From Novosphingobium endophyticum (GTDB lineage: Bacteria; Pseudomonadota; Alphaproteobacteria; Sphingomonadales; Sphingomonadaceae): a stretch of DNA of 58,451 nt. The notes below the pieces were generated by a model that saw only the letters and a list, made by a program, of their open reading frames with translations, made no database searches and was not told the origin of the DNA. The position numbers and the translations under genes are program-made. Shown here piece by piece: positions 8,924 through 17,071 of this stretch; position 1 is the stretch's first letter; each line of letters begins with the position of its first letter. The stretch is taken from positions 224 to 58,674 of the forward strand of contig NZ_BMHK01000021.1 in assembly GCF_014640675.1 (NCBI RefSeq), given 5' to 3'.

Positions 8924-10048
8924 TCAGCCCTTGCTCGGCAGTTCCGCGACGGCGGTGCCGAAGGCAGAGGTTTCGCCGCGATGGGTCGTCGCCTTCTGCG
9001 CCACTTCGACGTACTTCTTGCCGTTCTCTTCGAACTTGCGGGTCACCTCACCGGTGATGATGATGGCGTCGCCGTCCGGGTTGTGGCGGCGGATCTGGCA
9101 GTTCGACTTGTGCAGGAAGCCGTCGTCGCCGATCCAGTTGGTCATGTGGTGCGTCAGCCACGAGCAACGCTCCGGACCGTAGTCGTAAGCGCCCGGCGCG
9201 CCGACTTCGAGAGCGAAGGCTTCGTCCCAGTGCACGCGCTCGGGGCAATCCGGCACGTTGAAGCGGTTGCGGATGCCCAGGCCCGGGTGGGCCTTCTGCA
9301 TCTTGTAGGCCAGCTTGTTGGCGCGGATGTAGAGGCCGCCCCAGCCCTGCGCGTAGCAGATGAAGCCGGTGACGGTCATCGGGCCCTTCATCATCGGCGG
9401 CAGCTTGTCGCCGACGTTCACGTCCTCGAAGTAGCGCGGGGTATTGCCGCGAATTTCTTCCTGGTCGTAGATGTCGTAGAATTCGTCGAGCTGTTCCTGG
9501 GTGAAGGGCTCAACGCGGCCACGCGCTTCGGTGTACTTGGTGCCGCGCTCGCGGGCCTCGTCACGGTCGGTGCGGAACACCCACGAATCGGCTCCGGCAA
9601 CATGGTCGCCATGCTGGTTGTAGAAATCGACGTGGTAGATCTGCTGGAACGATCGGCCGGCGAACTTGGTCTGGTGCTCGACGAGATCCTTCAGGTAAGC
9701 CTCGGTGCGGATGGTGTCGTTGCGCAGGACCGGCTTGTGCCAGGTCCAGTCGGCGCCAGCCCACATCGCGTGGACGCCCGACAGGCCGCCGCAGTAGCCC
9801 GAGACGATGCGGCTGGTGGTGAACAGGAACGAAGGCAGCGCCACGATCGAGCCGTACTTGGTGCCCTCGGCATATTCAGGCTCACACCACAGCGGATTGT
9901 CGTCGCCGATGCCGTGGGCATAGTGGCGGATGGCGTCGCGGGTGGCTTCGTAGTTCCACGGCTCGACGGTGTTCTCGATCTTCACGCCGATGCGGCTGCG
10001 CAGGTCGGCAAGGCCTTCCTCGGTTATCTTCGGAAATTTGGCTGACAT
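8924..10048 (-). CDS. Two-domain hot-dog dehydratase (FAS1-like / MaoC)
   Basis: 374 residues from ATG 10048, chosen because GAGGAGCC lies ten bases upstream; upstream in-frame codons run through a palindromic repeat and are not coding. The N-terminal part (about 1-170) looks like the FAS1-like dehydratase or MaoC N-terminal hot-dog domain (YAHGIGDDNPLWCEPEYA). The C-terminal half (about 195-370) looks like a second hot-dog with RYFEDVNVGDKLPPMMKGPM. Such proteins hydrate enoyl-CoA or dehydrate hydroxyacyl-CoA thioesters. It is the second gene of the five-gene operon behind the acyl-CoA synthetase, matching a beta-oxidation-like sequence with the SDR. Confidence 0.82.
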   Translation of the reverse strand: MSAKFPKITEEGLADLRSRIGVKIENTVEPWNYEATRDAIRHYAHGIGDDNPLWCEPEYAEGTKYGSIVALPSFLFTTSRIVSGYCGGLSGVHAMWAGADWTWHKPVLRNDTIRTEAYLKDLVEHQTKFAGRSFQQIYHVDFYNQHGDHVAGADSWVFRTDRDEARERGTKYTEARGRVEPFTQEQLDEFYDIYDQEEIRGNTPRYFEDVNVGDKLPPMMKGPMTVTGFICYAQGWGGLYIRANKLAYKMQKAHPGLGIRNRFNVPDCPERVHWDEAFALEVGAPGAYDYGPERCSWLTHHMTNWIGDDGFLHKSNCQIRRHNPDGDAIIITGEVTRKFEENGKKYVEVAQKATTHRGETSAFGTAVAELPSKG

Positions 10049-10082
10049 TTTGCTTGGCTCCTCAAAAACTTTGGTCACTAAG

Positions 10083-10225
10083 CCCCTCCTCTTCAGGGGA
10101 GGGGTTGGGGTGGGGGCTCTCCGTTGCACACCACGCTGCGCGCAAAGGACAGGCCCCACCCCGCTGCGACTAGGCCCGGCTTCACCGGACCAAGTCTCGC
10201 TGCCCCTCCCCTGAAGGAGAGGGGG
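10083..10225. repeat. Long imperfect palindrome, sphingomonad intergenic repeat
   Basis: The left arm (10083-10104, CCCCTCCTCTTCAGGGGAGG...) and the right arm (10203-10224, CCCCTCCCCTGAAGGAGAGG...) are inverted copies differing only by a transposed TC. Inner GGGGTGGGG and CCCCACCCC also pair (10107-10115 with 10154-10162). The element fills nearly the whole gap between the acyl-CoA synthetase and dehydratase genes of one operon. I recall elements of this type as common between sphingomonad genes; here it could form a large hairpin in the transcript. Confidence 0.8.
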
Positions 10226-10230
10226 AATAC

Positions 10231-11799
10231 TTATCCGGCCGCCGTGGCCGCCGCGCGCTCGGCTTCAAGATCCCGCAGCTTCTTGCGGTGGACCTTTCCG
10301 GCCGGGTTCTTGGGCAGTTCCGCCACGTATTCGACGATGCGCGGGAATTCATGCTGGGCGAGCCGCTCGCGGGTGAAGTCCTGCAGTTCCTTGGTCAGCG
10401 CGTCGCTGCCTTCGCAATTGGCGACGACGAAGGCCTTTACGACCTGCCCACGCTTTTCGTCAGGCACGCCGATCACGCCGCATTCGAGCACGTTGTCATG
10501 CCGCAGCATGGTATTCTCGATCTCGACCGCCGACATCGTCCAGCCCGCCGAGATGATGACGTCGTCGGCGCGGCCGCAATGGTAGAAATAGCCGTCCTCA
10601 TCCGTCTTCGCGCGGTCCTTGGTGGTCATCCAGCCACCACCGCGCCAGAGCATCAGTTCGCCGATTTCGCCGGGGTCGGACACGGTGCCGTCCGGCCGGT
10701 GGACTTCCAGTTTCTGGCCGGGGACCGCCTTGCCCAGCGAGCCCGGCTTCACCACGAAGTCCTTGGCGCCCGGATAGTTCACCAGCACCACGCCGATCTC
10801 CGTGGTGCCGTACATCGAGCAGGCCGGAACCTTGAAATATTCGTCGATCCACTCGAGCGTACCCGGATCGATCGGCTCGCCCGTGTAGGACAGCTTCTTG
10901 AAGTGGAAGGTGAAATCGCCGCCCTTCCCGCTGTTCTTCATCATGCGGTAGTGCGTGGCGGCGGCCGACATATTGGTGATGGTGAAATCGTCCAGCGCCT
11001 TCATCAGGCGAACCGGATCGAAGCGGCCGGCAAAGGTTCCGGTGGTCACGCCCATCGCCAGCGGCGCCAGCGTGCCGTGCCACAGCCCGTGACCCCAGGC
11101 GGGGCTGGACGGGCAGAAGAACTCGTCGCCCGGACGAATGCCGGTGCCATAGAGCGCGGCGAACATCAGCGTCACCAGCGTGCGGTGCGAATGCTTGACC
11201 GCCTCGGGCAGCTCGCGCGTGGTGCCCGAGGTGTACTGGAAGACGGCCATGTCATTGGCCTTCGTCTTCGGAGCGTAAGTGTCAGGAAACTTCCCGATTT
11301 CCTCAAGCAGCCCCTCGTCGGCCACGATCACGCGCGGTCCATTCATGCTGCGGGCCAGCTCCGCCTTCTCGGCGTTTGTAATCAGTATGCTGGGTTTGCA
11401 GTCATCGACCCGAAGACGCAACGCATCGGGGCCGAAGAGGGTAAAGAGGGGAACCGAGATCGCGCCGGTCTGCATCGCGCCGAAGAGGCAGACGTAGAAG
11501 GGTAGCGAAGGTTCGAGCATGAAGGCGATGCGTTCGCCCGGCTTGACGCCTTCGGCATCGAGCCAGTGCGCAAACCGGGCGGCGCCGGTCGAGATCGTGT
11601 CGAAGCTCAGAATTTCATCGTCGCCATCCGCATGGGCAATGCGCACGGCCGGACGGCCGGACCCGTCCGCGTGGCGCGTGATGCATTCGTGCGCGATGTT
11701 GAGGTGCTCGCGGTCGCCGTCGAACAGCTCCCACAGCGCGGCCGACGAGGCGTGGGCCTGCGCGTCCGCGTAGCTCGTGAAATCAGTCAGCTTCACCAA
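10231..11799 (-). CDS. AMP-binding acyl-CoA synthetase
   Basis: 522 residues with the ANL-superfamily layout: the ATP-binding loop YTSGTTRELPEAVKHSH near residue 210, SMYGTTEIG near 335, the hinge region YFYHCGRADDVI near 430, and the C-terminal catalytic lysine Lys502 in NPAGKVHRKK. The P-loop is unusual because the common TSGTTGxPK reads TSGTTRELPE. It should activate a carboxylic acid to its CoA thioester at the expense of ATP. It is the first gene of the operon that continues through the dehydratase, hydrolase, CoA transferase and SDR, and it faces the divergent IclR gene across a 119-bp gap with an operator-like palindrome. Confidence 0.9.
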   Translation of the reverse strand: MVKLTDFTSYADAQAHASSAALWELFDGDREHLNIAHECITRHADGSGRPAVRIAHADGDDEILSFDTISTGAARFAHWLDAEGVKPGERIAFMLEPSLPFYVCLFGAMQTGAISVPLFTLFGPDALRLRVDDCKPSILITNAEKAELARSMNGPRVIVADEGLLEEIGKFPDTYAPKTKANDMAVFQYTSGTTRELPEAVKHSHRTLVTLMFAALYGTGIRPGDEFFCPSSPAWGHGLWHGTLAPLAMGVTTGTFAGRFDPVRLMKALDDFTITNMSAAATHYRMMKNSGKGGDFTFHFKKLSYTGEPIDPGTLEWIDEYFKVPACSMYGTTEIGVVLVNYPGAKDFVVKPGSLGKAVPGQKLEVHRPDGTVSDPGEIGELMLWRGGGWMTTKDRAKTDEDGYFYHCGRADDVIISAGWTMSAVEIENTMLRHDNVLECGVIGVPDEKRGQVVKAFVVANCEGSDALTKELQDFTRERLAQHEFPRIVEYVAELPKNPAGKVHRKKLRDLEAERAAATAAG

Positions 11800-11892
11800 T
11801 GGCTCTCCCGTACGGAGCGCATCGCCGCGTGCGAATCGCGCCCTTTCCGTGTGTCTCGCGATGCAAATGACATATTTGGCTTGCTATTGCAA

Positions 11893-11913
11893 ATATTGAA
11901 CGTTATTCAATAT
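11893..11913. promoter_or_regulatory. Perfect palindrome, likely IclR operator
   Basis: ATATTGAA-CGTTA-TTCAATAT has 8-bp perfect arms with a 5-bp centre and lies five bases before the IclR start, in the AT-rich gap between the divergent synthetase operon and the regulator. A third ATTGAAT half-copy follows at 11914-11920. This is the right place for an autoregulatory IclR site; binding itself is inference. Confidence 0.6.
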
Positions 11914-11918
11914 ATTGA

Positions 11919-12707
11919 ATGATGGACACCCCCTCACCGAACGCTGCCATCAAAGGCAGCAAGGCGCCCGCCATCTCGCGCGCAGCTGCGGTTCTCCGGC
12001 TTCTGGGCAAGCGCGGCACCCCCATGGGCGTGCAGGCGATTGCCCGCGAACTGGGCCTCGTGCCGAGCACCTGCCTTTACGTGCTGCGCGCGCTCGTGAC
12101 CGAAGAAATGGTATCCTTCGATCCCGACACCAAGCGCTATGCGCTCGATGCCGGTGTGCTGACGCTGGCACGCCAATGGCTGCGGCGCGACGGGTTCAGC
12201 GATCTTGCGCAACCGGCGCTCGACCGGATCGCGCGCGATTTCGGCCTGACGATGCTGGGCGTGCAGATCTTCGGCATCGACCACATCATCGTCACGGCCA
12301 TGTCGCAATCGGGCGAGGCCTTTCAGCTCTCGACCCAGGTCGGCAGCCGCTTTCCGGCGCTGGTATCGGCCACGGGCCGCTGCATCGCGGCCTTCGGGAA
12401 CCACCGGATAGAGGAACTGCGCCCCCGCTTCGAGAAGCTGCGCTGGGACGAGGCTCCGGGCTGGGAGGAATGGACGCAGCAGGTCGCCGACGCGCGCGAG
12501 ACCGGCGTCGCCGTCGACGCGGGTCATTATATCTCCGGCGTTACCGTGATTGCTGCCCCCGTCTGGAAGGGCGGGCGAGAAGGCCGGCCGAGCCACGCGC
12601 TCGTCGCCATCGGTATCGGCGGCGCCATGCGCGGCGAAGCCATGCCGCGCCTCAAGGATGCGCTGCAGAACGCGGCGCGGATGCTCAGCGATCAGATGTC
12701 GGGATAA
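11919..12707 (+). CDS. IclR-family transcriptional regulator
   Basis: 262 residues. The N-terminal winged helix (about 18-85, AAAVLRLLGKRGTPMGVQAI then LVPSTCLYVLRALVTEEMVS) is followed by the IclR effector domain with SRFPALVSATGRCIAAFG near 140-160 and the closing APVWKG segment. Two ATG codons (11919, 11922) begin the frame. It is divergent from the five-gene acyl-CoA operon and convergent with the MaoC gene at 12735. It most likely senses a pathway carboxylate or CoA ester and controls the synthetase operon. Its start codon lies within the region of the palindromic operator, so autoregulation is likely. Confidence 0.92.
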   Translation: MMDTPSPNAAIKGSKAPAISRAAAVLRLLGKRGTPMGVQAIARELGLVPSTCLYVLRALVTEEMVSFDPDTKRYALDAGVLTLARQWLRRDGFSDLAQPALDRIARDFGLTMLGVQIFGIDHIIVTAMSQSGEAFQLSTQVGSRFPALVSATGRCIAAFGNHRIEELRPRFEKLRWDEAPGWEEWTQQVADARETGVAVDAGHYISGVTVIAAPVWKGGREGRPSHALVAIGIGGAMRGEAMPRLKDALQNAARMLSDQMSG

Positions 12708-12734
12708 GTCATCCCCAAGGCGCGGAGAGCCGCC

Positions 12735-13187
12735 TCAAGCGTCCTTCTTCTTCAGCAATACCGTGCGCAGCATCGATAGCGCGATCTCACCGCGCTGGTT
12801 GGTCAGCTCGTGCTTGAACACGACGATGCCCTGCGTCGGGCGGGACTTGCTTTCGCGCATCTCGACCACTTCGCTCGAACAGGTGAGCGTATCGCCGATG
12901 AAAGTCGGCTTGGGCGTCACCACCTTGTCGAAGCCGAGGTTGGCGACGAGCGTGCCTACGGTCGTGTCGGCTATCGAGAGGCCGACCGCGAGGCTGAAGG
13001 TGAAAGTCGAATTGACGAGGATCTGGCCGAACTCGCTCGCCTTGGCAGCCTCGGCATCGAGGTGCAGCGGCTGCATATTGTGCGTCATGGCCGAGAACAT
13101 CAGGTTATCGGTCTCGGTAACCGTGCGGCTCGGCTGGTGGACGATCCTGTCGCCCACGTTCCATTCGTCGAAAAACCGGCCCGGCAT
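12735..13187 (-). CDS. Single-domain MaoC-type dehydratase
   Basis: 150 residues with the MaoC hot-dog pattern: GRFFDEWNVGDRI at the N-terminus, then VTETDNLMFSAMTHNMQPLHLDAEAAKASEFGQ, whose D...N-P-H core forms the catalytic Asp/His site of R-specific hydratases, and FIGDTLTCSSEV further on. It hydrates an enoyl-CoA or acts on a branched acyl-CoA. Its ATG overlaps the carboxylase alpha stop by one base (TAATG), so it is translated with that operon. It ends 27 bases from the convergent IclR gene. In an MCC-like route it would take the place of the usual crotonase-type hydratase; that is inference. Confidence 0.88.
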   Translation of the reverse strand: MPGRFFDEWNVGDRIVHQPSRTVTETDNLMFSAMTHNMQPLHLDAEAAKASEFGQILVNSTFTFSLAVGLSIADTTVGTLVANLGFDKVVTPKPTFIGDTLTCSSEVVEMRESKSRPTQGIVVFKHELTNQRGEIALSMLRTVLLKKKDA

Positions 13188-15028
13188 TATTCGCTCTCCT
13201 CGATCTTCACCAGCAGCGCCTCGACCTGCACTTGCGCGCCCGCCTCGACGGTGAGTTCCGCGACAACGCCGTCGAACGGCGCGGTCAGCGAATGTTCCAT
13301 CTTCATCGCTTCCAGCGTGAGAAGCTTCTGGCCCTTGGTCACGGCATCACCGTGCGCGACTTCCACGGCGATCACCTTGCCCGGCATCGGGGCGAGGATC
13401 GCGCCCGAACCGTCGGCGGCGCCATGCGCGGCATCGTGGCGCCATGGCGAGAGCAGCCAGGCCTGACCCTGATCGGTGACCAGCACGCCGGGAGCCGGTA
13501 CCTCGCTGCCATCGCCGGTGAGTTCGATCTCGACCTTCTCCCCGTCGAGCAGGAACCATGCTGAACGCGCCGGTGCGGCATTGAGGCGAAACCCGGCCAT
13601 GTCGGTGACAGGCACAAGCGCGTCGGCAGCGGCCTGAAGCACGTCATCGGACGGCACCGGCGGCTCCGCCATCTCCTCGCCGTCGCGCCCGATCAGGCCG
13701 GTATCGACCCTGCCCGAGACGAAGTCCGGATGCTGCAGCGCTTTCACCAGGAACGAGGCATTGGTCCTGACCGGCCAGACCGCGCTGTCGGCGAGCATTT
13801 CACCCAGGCGTTCACGCGCTTCCTCGCGGTCCTCGCCCCAGGCGATGACCTTGGCGATCATCGGATCGTAGTGCGGAGAGACTTCGGCGCCTTCGTAGAC
13901 GCCGGTATCGATGCGCCCGCCTTCCGCCTCGCCAAACTGCAGCAATTCCAGCTTGCCAATGCTCGGCAGGAAGCCCTTGGCCGGGTCTTCCGCATAGAGC
14001 CGCGCTTCCATCGCCCAGCCGTTTATGGCGAGGTCCTCTTGCCGCGCGCGGATCGGCTCGCCGGAGGCCACGCGAAGCTGCCATTCGACCAGATCGACGC
14101 CTGTGATCTCTTCGGTCACCGGGTGTTCGACCTGCAGGCGGGTGTTCATTTCCATGAACCAGATCTTGTCCGCCGAGAGCTTGCCCGATCCGTCGGCGAT
14201 AAACTCGATCGTGCCCGCACCGACGTAGTCGACGGCCTTTGCAGCACGCACGGCCGCGGCGCACAAAGCCTCGCGCGTTGCCGCATCCATGCCCGGAGCA
14301 GGCGCTTCCTCGATCACTTTCTGGTGGCGGCGCTGCAACGAGCAGTCACGCTCGAACAAGTGGACGACATTGCCGTGCTTGTCGCCAAACACCTGCACTT
14401 CGATGTGGCGGGGCGAAGCGATGTACTTCTCGATCAGCACGTGATCGTTGCCGAAGGAGGATGCCGCCTCGCGCTTGCACGATTGCAGCGCATCGGCGAA
14501 ATCCTCTTCGCTCTCAACCAACCGCATGCCCTTGCCGCCGCCGCCGGCGACGGCCTTGATCAGCACCGGATAGCCGACCTTGCCCGCTTCATCCGCCAGC
14601 ACACCGGGAGACTGGTCCTCCCCCATGTACCCCGGCGTCACCGGCACCCCGGCGTCGGCCATGAGCTTCTTGGCCGCGTCCTTGAGGCCCATCGCGGTGA
14701 TCGAGGACGGGTTAGGCCCGACCCAGACGATCCCGGCATCCATGACCGCCTGCGCGAACGCCGCGTTCTCGGACAGGAATCCGTAGCCCGGGTGGATCGC
14801 CTCGGCGCCGGTCTGCCTGGCAGCGGCGATGATCTTCTCGCCGACAAGGTAGGATTCGCGCGTGGGTGCCGGGCCGATGTGCACGGCCTCGTCGGCTTCC
14901 CGGACGTGGAGAGCGTGTGCATCGGCATCGGAATAGACCGCGATCGTGCGGATGCCGAGACTGCGCGCGGTGCGGATGACCCTGCAGGCGATTTCGCCAC
15001 GGTTGGCAATGAGGAGGGATTTGATCAT
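13187..15028 (-). CDS. Biotin-dependent acyl-CoA carboxylase, alpha subunit
   Basis: 613 residues combining biotin carboxylase and biotin carrier. The ATP-grasp motif GGGGKGMRLV lies near residues 163-172, the biotin-carboxylase signature EMNTRLQVEHPVTE near 290, and the biotinylated lysine Lys576 in LEAMKMEH near the C-terminus. Size and layout match methylcrotonyl-, propionyl- or geranyl-CoA carboxylase alpha subunits. It carboxylates carrier biotin, which the beta subunit at 15339 transfers to an acyl-CoA. It overlaps the DUF3088 gene by four bases (ATGA) and the MaoC gene by one. The acyl specificity lies in the beta subunit. Confidence 0.93.
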   Translation of the reverse strand: MIKSLLIANRGEIACRVIRTARSLGIRTIAVYSDADAHALHVREADEAVHIGPAPTRESYLVGEKIIAAARQTGAEAIHPGYGFLSENAAFAQAVMDAGIVWVGPNPSSITAMGLKDAAKKLMADAGVPVTPGYMGEDQSPGVLADEAGKVGYPVLIKAVAGGGGKGMRLVESEEDFADALQSCKREAASSFGNDHVLIEKYIASPRHIEVQVFGDKHGNVVHLFERDCSLQRRHQKVIEEAPAPGMDAATREALCAAAVRAAKAVDYVGAGTIEFIADGSGKLSADKIWFMEMNTRLQVEHPVTEEITGVDLVEWQLRVASGEPIRARQEDLAINGWAMEARLYAEDPAKGFLPSIGKLELLQFGEAEGGRIDTGVYEGAEVSPHYDPMIAKVIAWGEDREEARERLGEMLADSAVWPVRTNASFLVKALQHPDFVSGRVDTGLIGRDGEEMAEPPVPSDDVLQAAADALVPVTDMAGFRLNAAPARSAWFLLDGEKVEIELTGDGSEVPAPGVLVTDQGQAWLLSPWRHDAAHGAADGSGAILAPMPGKVIAVEVAHGDAVTKGQKLLTLEAMKMEHSLTAPFDGVVAELTVEAGAQVQVEALLVKIEESE

Positions 15029-15339
15029 GGGTGCCGTTTCGGAAAGCCGTGTCGGGAATGGAGGGCGGAAAGCAGCGCTTCGATCTCGTTGACGACGCCG
15101 CCTTCGGCGAAAGCGAGCGCGGGCAGATTCTGGTTTTCCTCACCCAGCGCGTCGACAACCGCCTGGCGCGGACGCGGCCACGGCACGCGAACCACTTCCA
15201 GATCGGCGGCGCGTTCCGGGAACAGCGCCAACAGCCCTTCCACGGTCACGCAATCCTTGCAGTAATAGACGCCGTCGAGCGCGGGGTCGGAAAACTCGTG
15301 TTCGAGAACGAAAAGGCGGTCGCGAATGGTGGTCATCAT
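15025..15339 (-). CDS. DUF3088-like small protein, possibly thioredoxin-fold
   Basis: About 104 residues. RDRLFVLEHEFSDP followed by VYYCKDCVTVEGLLALFPE and WPRPRQAVVDALGEENQ resembles the DUF3088 family, which is of unknown function. The CKDC pair near residue 28 recalls a thioredoxin-like CxxC, but redox activity is unproven. ATG at 15339 overlaps the stop of the carboxylase beta gene (TGATG), with GTG 15342 and ATG 15336 as alternatives; the stop overlaps the alpha start (ATGA). It is thus locked between the two carboxylase subunits, which suggests a dedicated accessory role. The family assignment is from memory of sequence pattern. Confidence 0.7.
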   Translation of the reverse strand: MMTTIRDRLFVLEHEFSDPALDGVYYCKDCVTVEGLLALFPERAADLEVVRVPWPRPRQAVVDALGEENQNLPALAFAEGGVVNEIEALLSALHSRHGFPKRHP

Positions 15340-16940
15340 CACATCCTGAAAACGCCGAACTGCGGACGATCGGGTATCGGCGCCTCAAGGCTTGCCGCCA
15401 GCGCCAGACCCAGCACGTCGCGGGTCTGCGCGGGGTCAATCACGCCGTCATCCCACAGGCGCGCGGTGGCATAGTATGGGTTGCCTTCATCCTCGTACTT
15501 CTGGCGGATCGGCGCCTTGAAGGCTTCCGCTTCGCGCTCATCCCACTTGGCAGCGTCGCGGTGGACGGTGGCAAGCACGCTGGCGGCCTGTTCGCCGCCC
15601 ATCACCGAGATGCGCGCGTTGGGCCAGGTGAACAGGAAACGCGGGTCATAGGCGCGGCCGCACATGCCATAGTTGCCTGCGCCGAAGCTGCCGCCGATCA
15701 GCACGGTGATCCTGGGTACGCTCGCGGTGGCCACCGCCGTCACCAGCTTGGCGCCGTGCTTGGCGATGCCTTCGGCCTCGTACTTGCCGCCGACCATGAA
15801 GCCGGAGATGTTCTGGAGGAACAGCAGCGGAATCTTGCGCTGGCAGGCGAGTTCGATGAAGTGCGCGCCCTTCTGCGCGCTTTCCGAGAACAGCACGCCG
15901 TTGTTGGCGAGGATCGCCACCGGCATCCCGTGAACATGCGCGAAGCCGCAGACCAGCGTGGAACCATAGAGCGCCTTGAACTCATGGAACTCGCTGCCAT
16001 CGACCACGCGGGCGATGACCTCGCGCACGTCATAGGGCGCACGTACGTCTTCGGGGATGATCGAGTAAAGCTCTTCCGGGTCGTACTTCGGCGCGCGCGG
16101 TTCAAACAGTTCCAGGCCGTTGTCGAAGCGCGGGCCGAGGTGGCTGGCGATGTCGCGCACGATGGACAGCGCGTGTTCGTCATTGTCGGCAAGGTGATCG
16201 GTGACGCCCGACTTGCGCGAGTGCAGGTCCCCGCCGCCCAGATCCTCCGCGGAGATGACTTCGCCGGTCGCGGCCTGTACCAGCGGCGGGCCGGCGAGAA
16301 AGATCGTGCCCTGTTCCTTCACGATCACCGTTTCGTCCGACATCGCGGGGACATAAGCGCCGCCTGCGGTGCATGAACCCATGACGCAGGCGATCTGCGG
16401 AATGCCCCGCGCGCTCAGGTTAGCCTGATTGTAGAAAATGCGGCCGAAATGATCGCGATCGGGGAAGACTTCCGCCTGATGCGGCAGGTTCGCGCCGCCG
16501 CTGTCGACAAGGTAGATGCACGGCAGGTTGTTCTCCAGCGCGATCTCCTGCGCGCGGACGTGCTTCTTCACGGTCATCGGATAATAGGTGCCGCCCTTCA
16601 CCGTGGCATCGTTGCACACGATCATGCACTGGCGGCCCGAGACGCGCCCGATGGCGGTGATGAGGCCGGCGCCGGGAATATCCTCGCCATAAAGGCCGTT
16701 CGCGGCGAGCTGGCCCAGCTCGAGCAGCGGCGAGCCGGGATCGAGCAGGCGCTCGACACGCTCGCGGGGAAGCAGCTTGCCCCGGCTGACGTGGCGCTGG
16801 CGCGATTTCTCGTTGCCGCCGAGCGCGGCCAGGGCGACCTTTTCGCGCAATTCTTCGACCAGCGCGCGGTTATGTTTCGCCCGGGTCTGCGCCTCGGGAC
16901 TGTCGAGATTGACGTTGGTCTGGAGGACAGGCGCGCTCAT
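15339..16940 (-). CDS. Acyl-CoA carboxylase carboxyltransferase (beta) subunit, MCC-like
   Basis: About 533 residues from ATG 16940 ([10 protein letters not shown]); an in-frame ATG at 16976 would add 12 residues. The two crotonase-like halves are complete: [58 protein letters not shown] in the first, and [19 protein letters not shown] in the second. These blocks are closest in pattern to methylcrotonyl-CoA and geranyl-CoA carboxylase beta subunits rather than propionyl-CoA ones. It transfers CO2 from biotin to a 3-methyl-branched enoyl-CoA in those families. It is the first gene of a coupled operon divergent from a LysR regulator. No HMG-CoA lyase or isovaleryl-CoA dehydrogenase is nearby, so leucine breakdown is not assured. 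Confidence 0.9.
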   Translation of the reverse strand: MSAPVLQTNVNLDSPEAQTRAKHNRALVEELREKVALAALGGNEKSRQRHVSRGKLLPRERVERLLDPGSPLLELGQLAANGLYGEDIPGAGLITAIGRVSGRQCMIVCNDATVKGGTYYPMTVKKHVRAQEIALENNLPCIYLVDSGGANLPHQAEVFPDRDHFGRIFYNQANLSARGIPQIACVMGSCTAGGAYVPAMSDETVIVKEQGTIFLAGPPLVQAATGEVISAEDLGGGDLHSRKSGVTDHLADNDEHALSIVRDIASHLGPRFDNGLELFEPRAPKYDPEELYSIIPEDVRAPYDVREVIARVVDGSEFHEFKALYGSTLVCGFAHVHGMPVAILANNGVLFSESAQKGAHFIELACQRKIPLLFLQNISGFMVGGKYEAEGIAKHGAKLVTAVATASVPRITVLIGGSFGAGNYGMCGRAYDPRFLFTWPNARISVMGGEQAASVLATVHRDAAKWDEREAEAFKAPIRQKYEDEGNPYYATARLWDDGVIDPAQTRDVLGLALAASLEAPIPDRPQFGVFRM

Positions 16941-17002
16941 GCCCGGATCATCCTTGTTGCTGCGAGGGGCATCCATTCTTCCCGAGATCGACTGATTTGC
17001 GG

Positions 17003-17065
17003 TGTCTATCTAACGCGCTGCAAACCGGCTTGGAAATTGAAAATTTCACTGTCTCGTTATAGACA
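17003..17065. promoter_or_regulatory. Paired LysR-type half sites in the carboxylase/LysR gap
   Basis: TGTCTATCTAACG (17003-17015) is repeated as an inverted, slightly shortened copy CGTTATAGACA (17055-17065). The right copy also forms a perfect palindrome CTGTCT-CGTTAT-AGACAG (17049-17066). The sites lie between the divergent carboxylase operon and the LysR gene, with the right one six bases from the LysR start, fitting a recognition site and autoregulation. A further palindrome ATCTAT-G-ATAGAT (17068-17080) covers the LysR start codon. Confidence 0.55.
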
Positions 17066-17071
17066 GCATCT

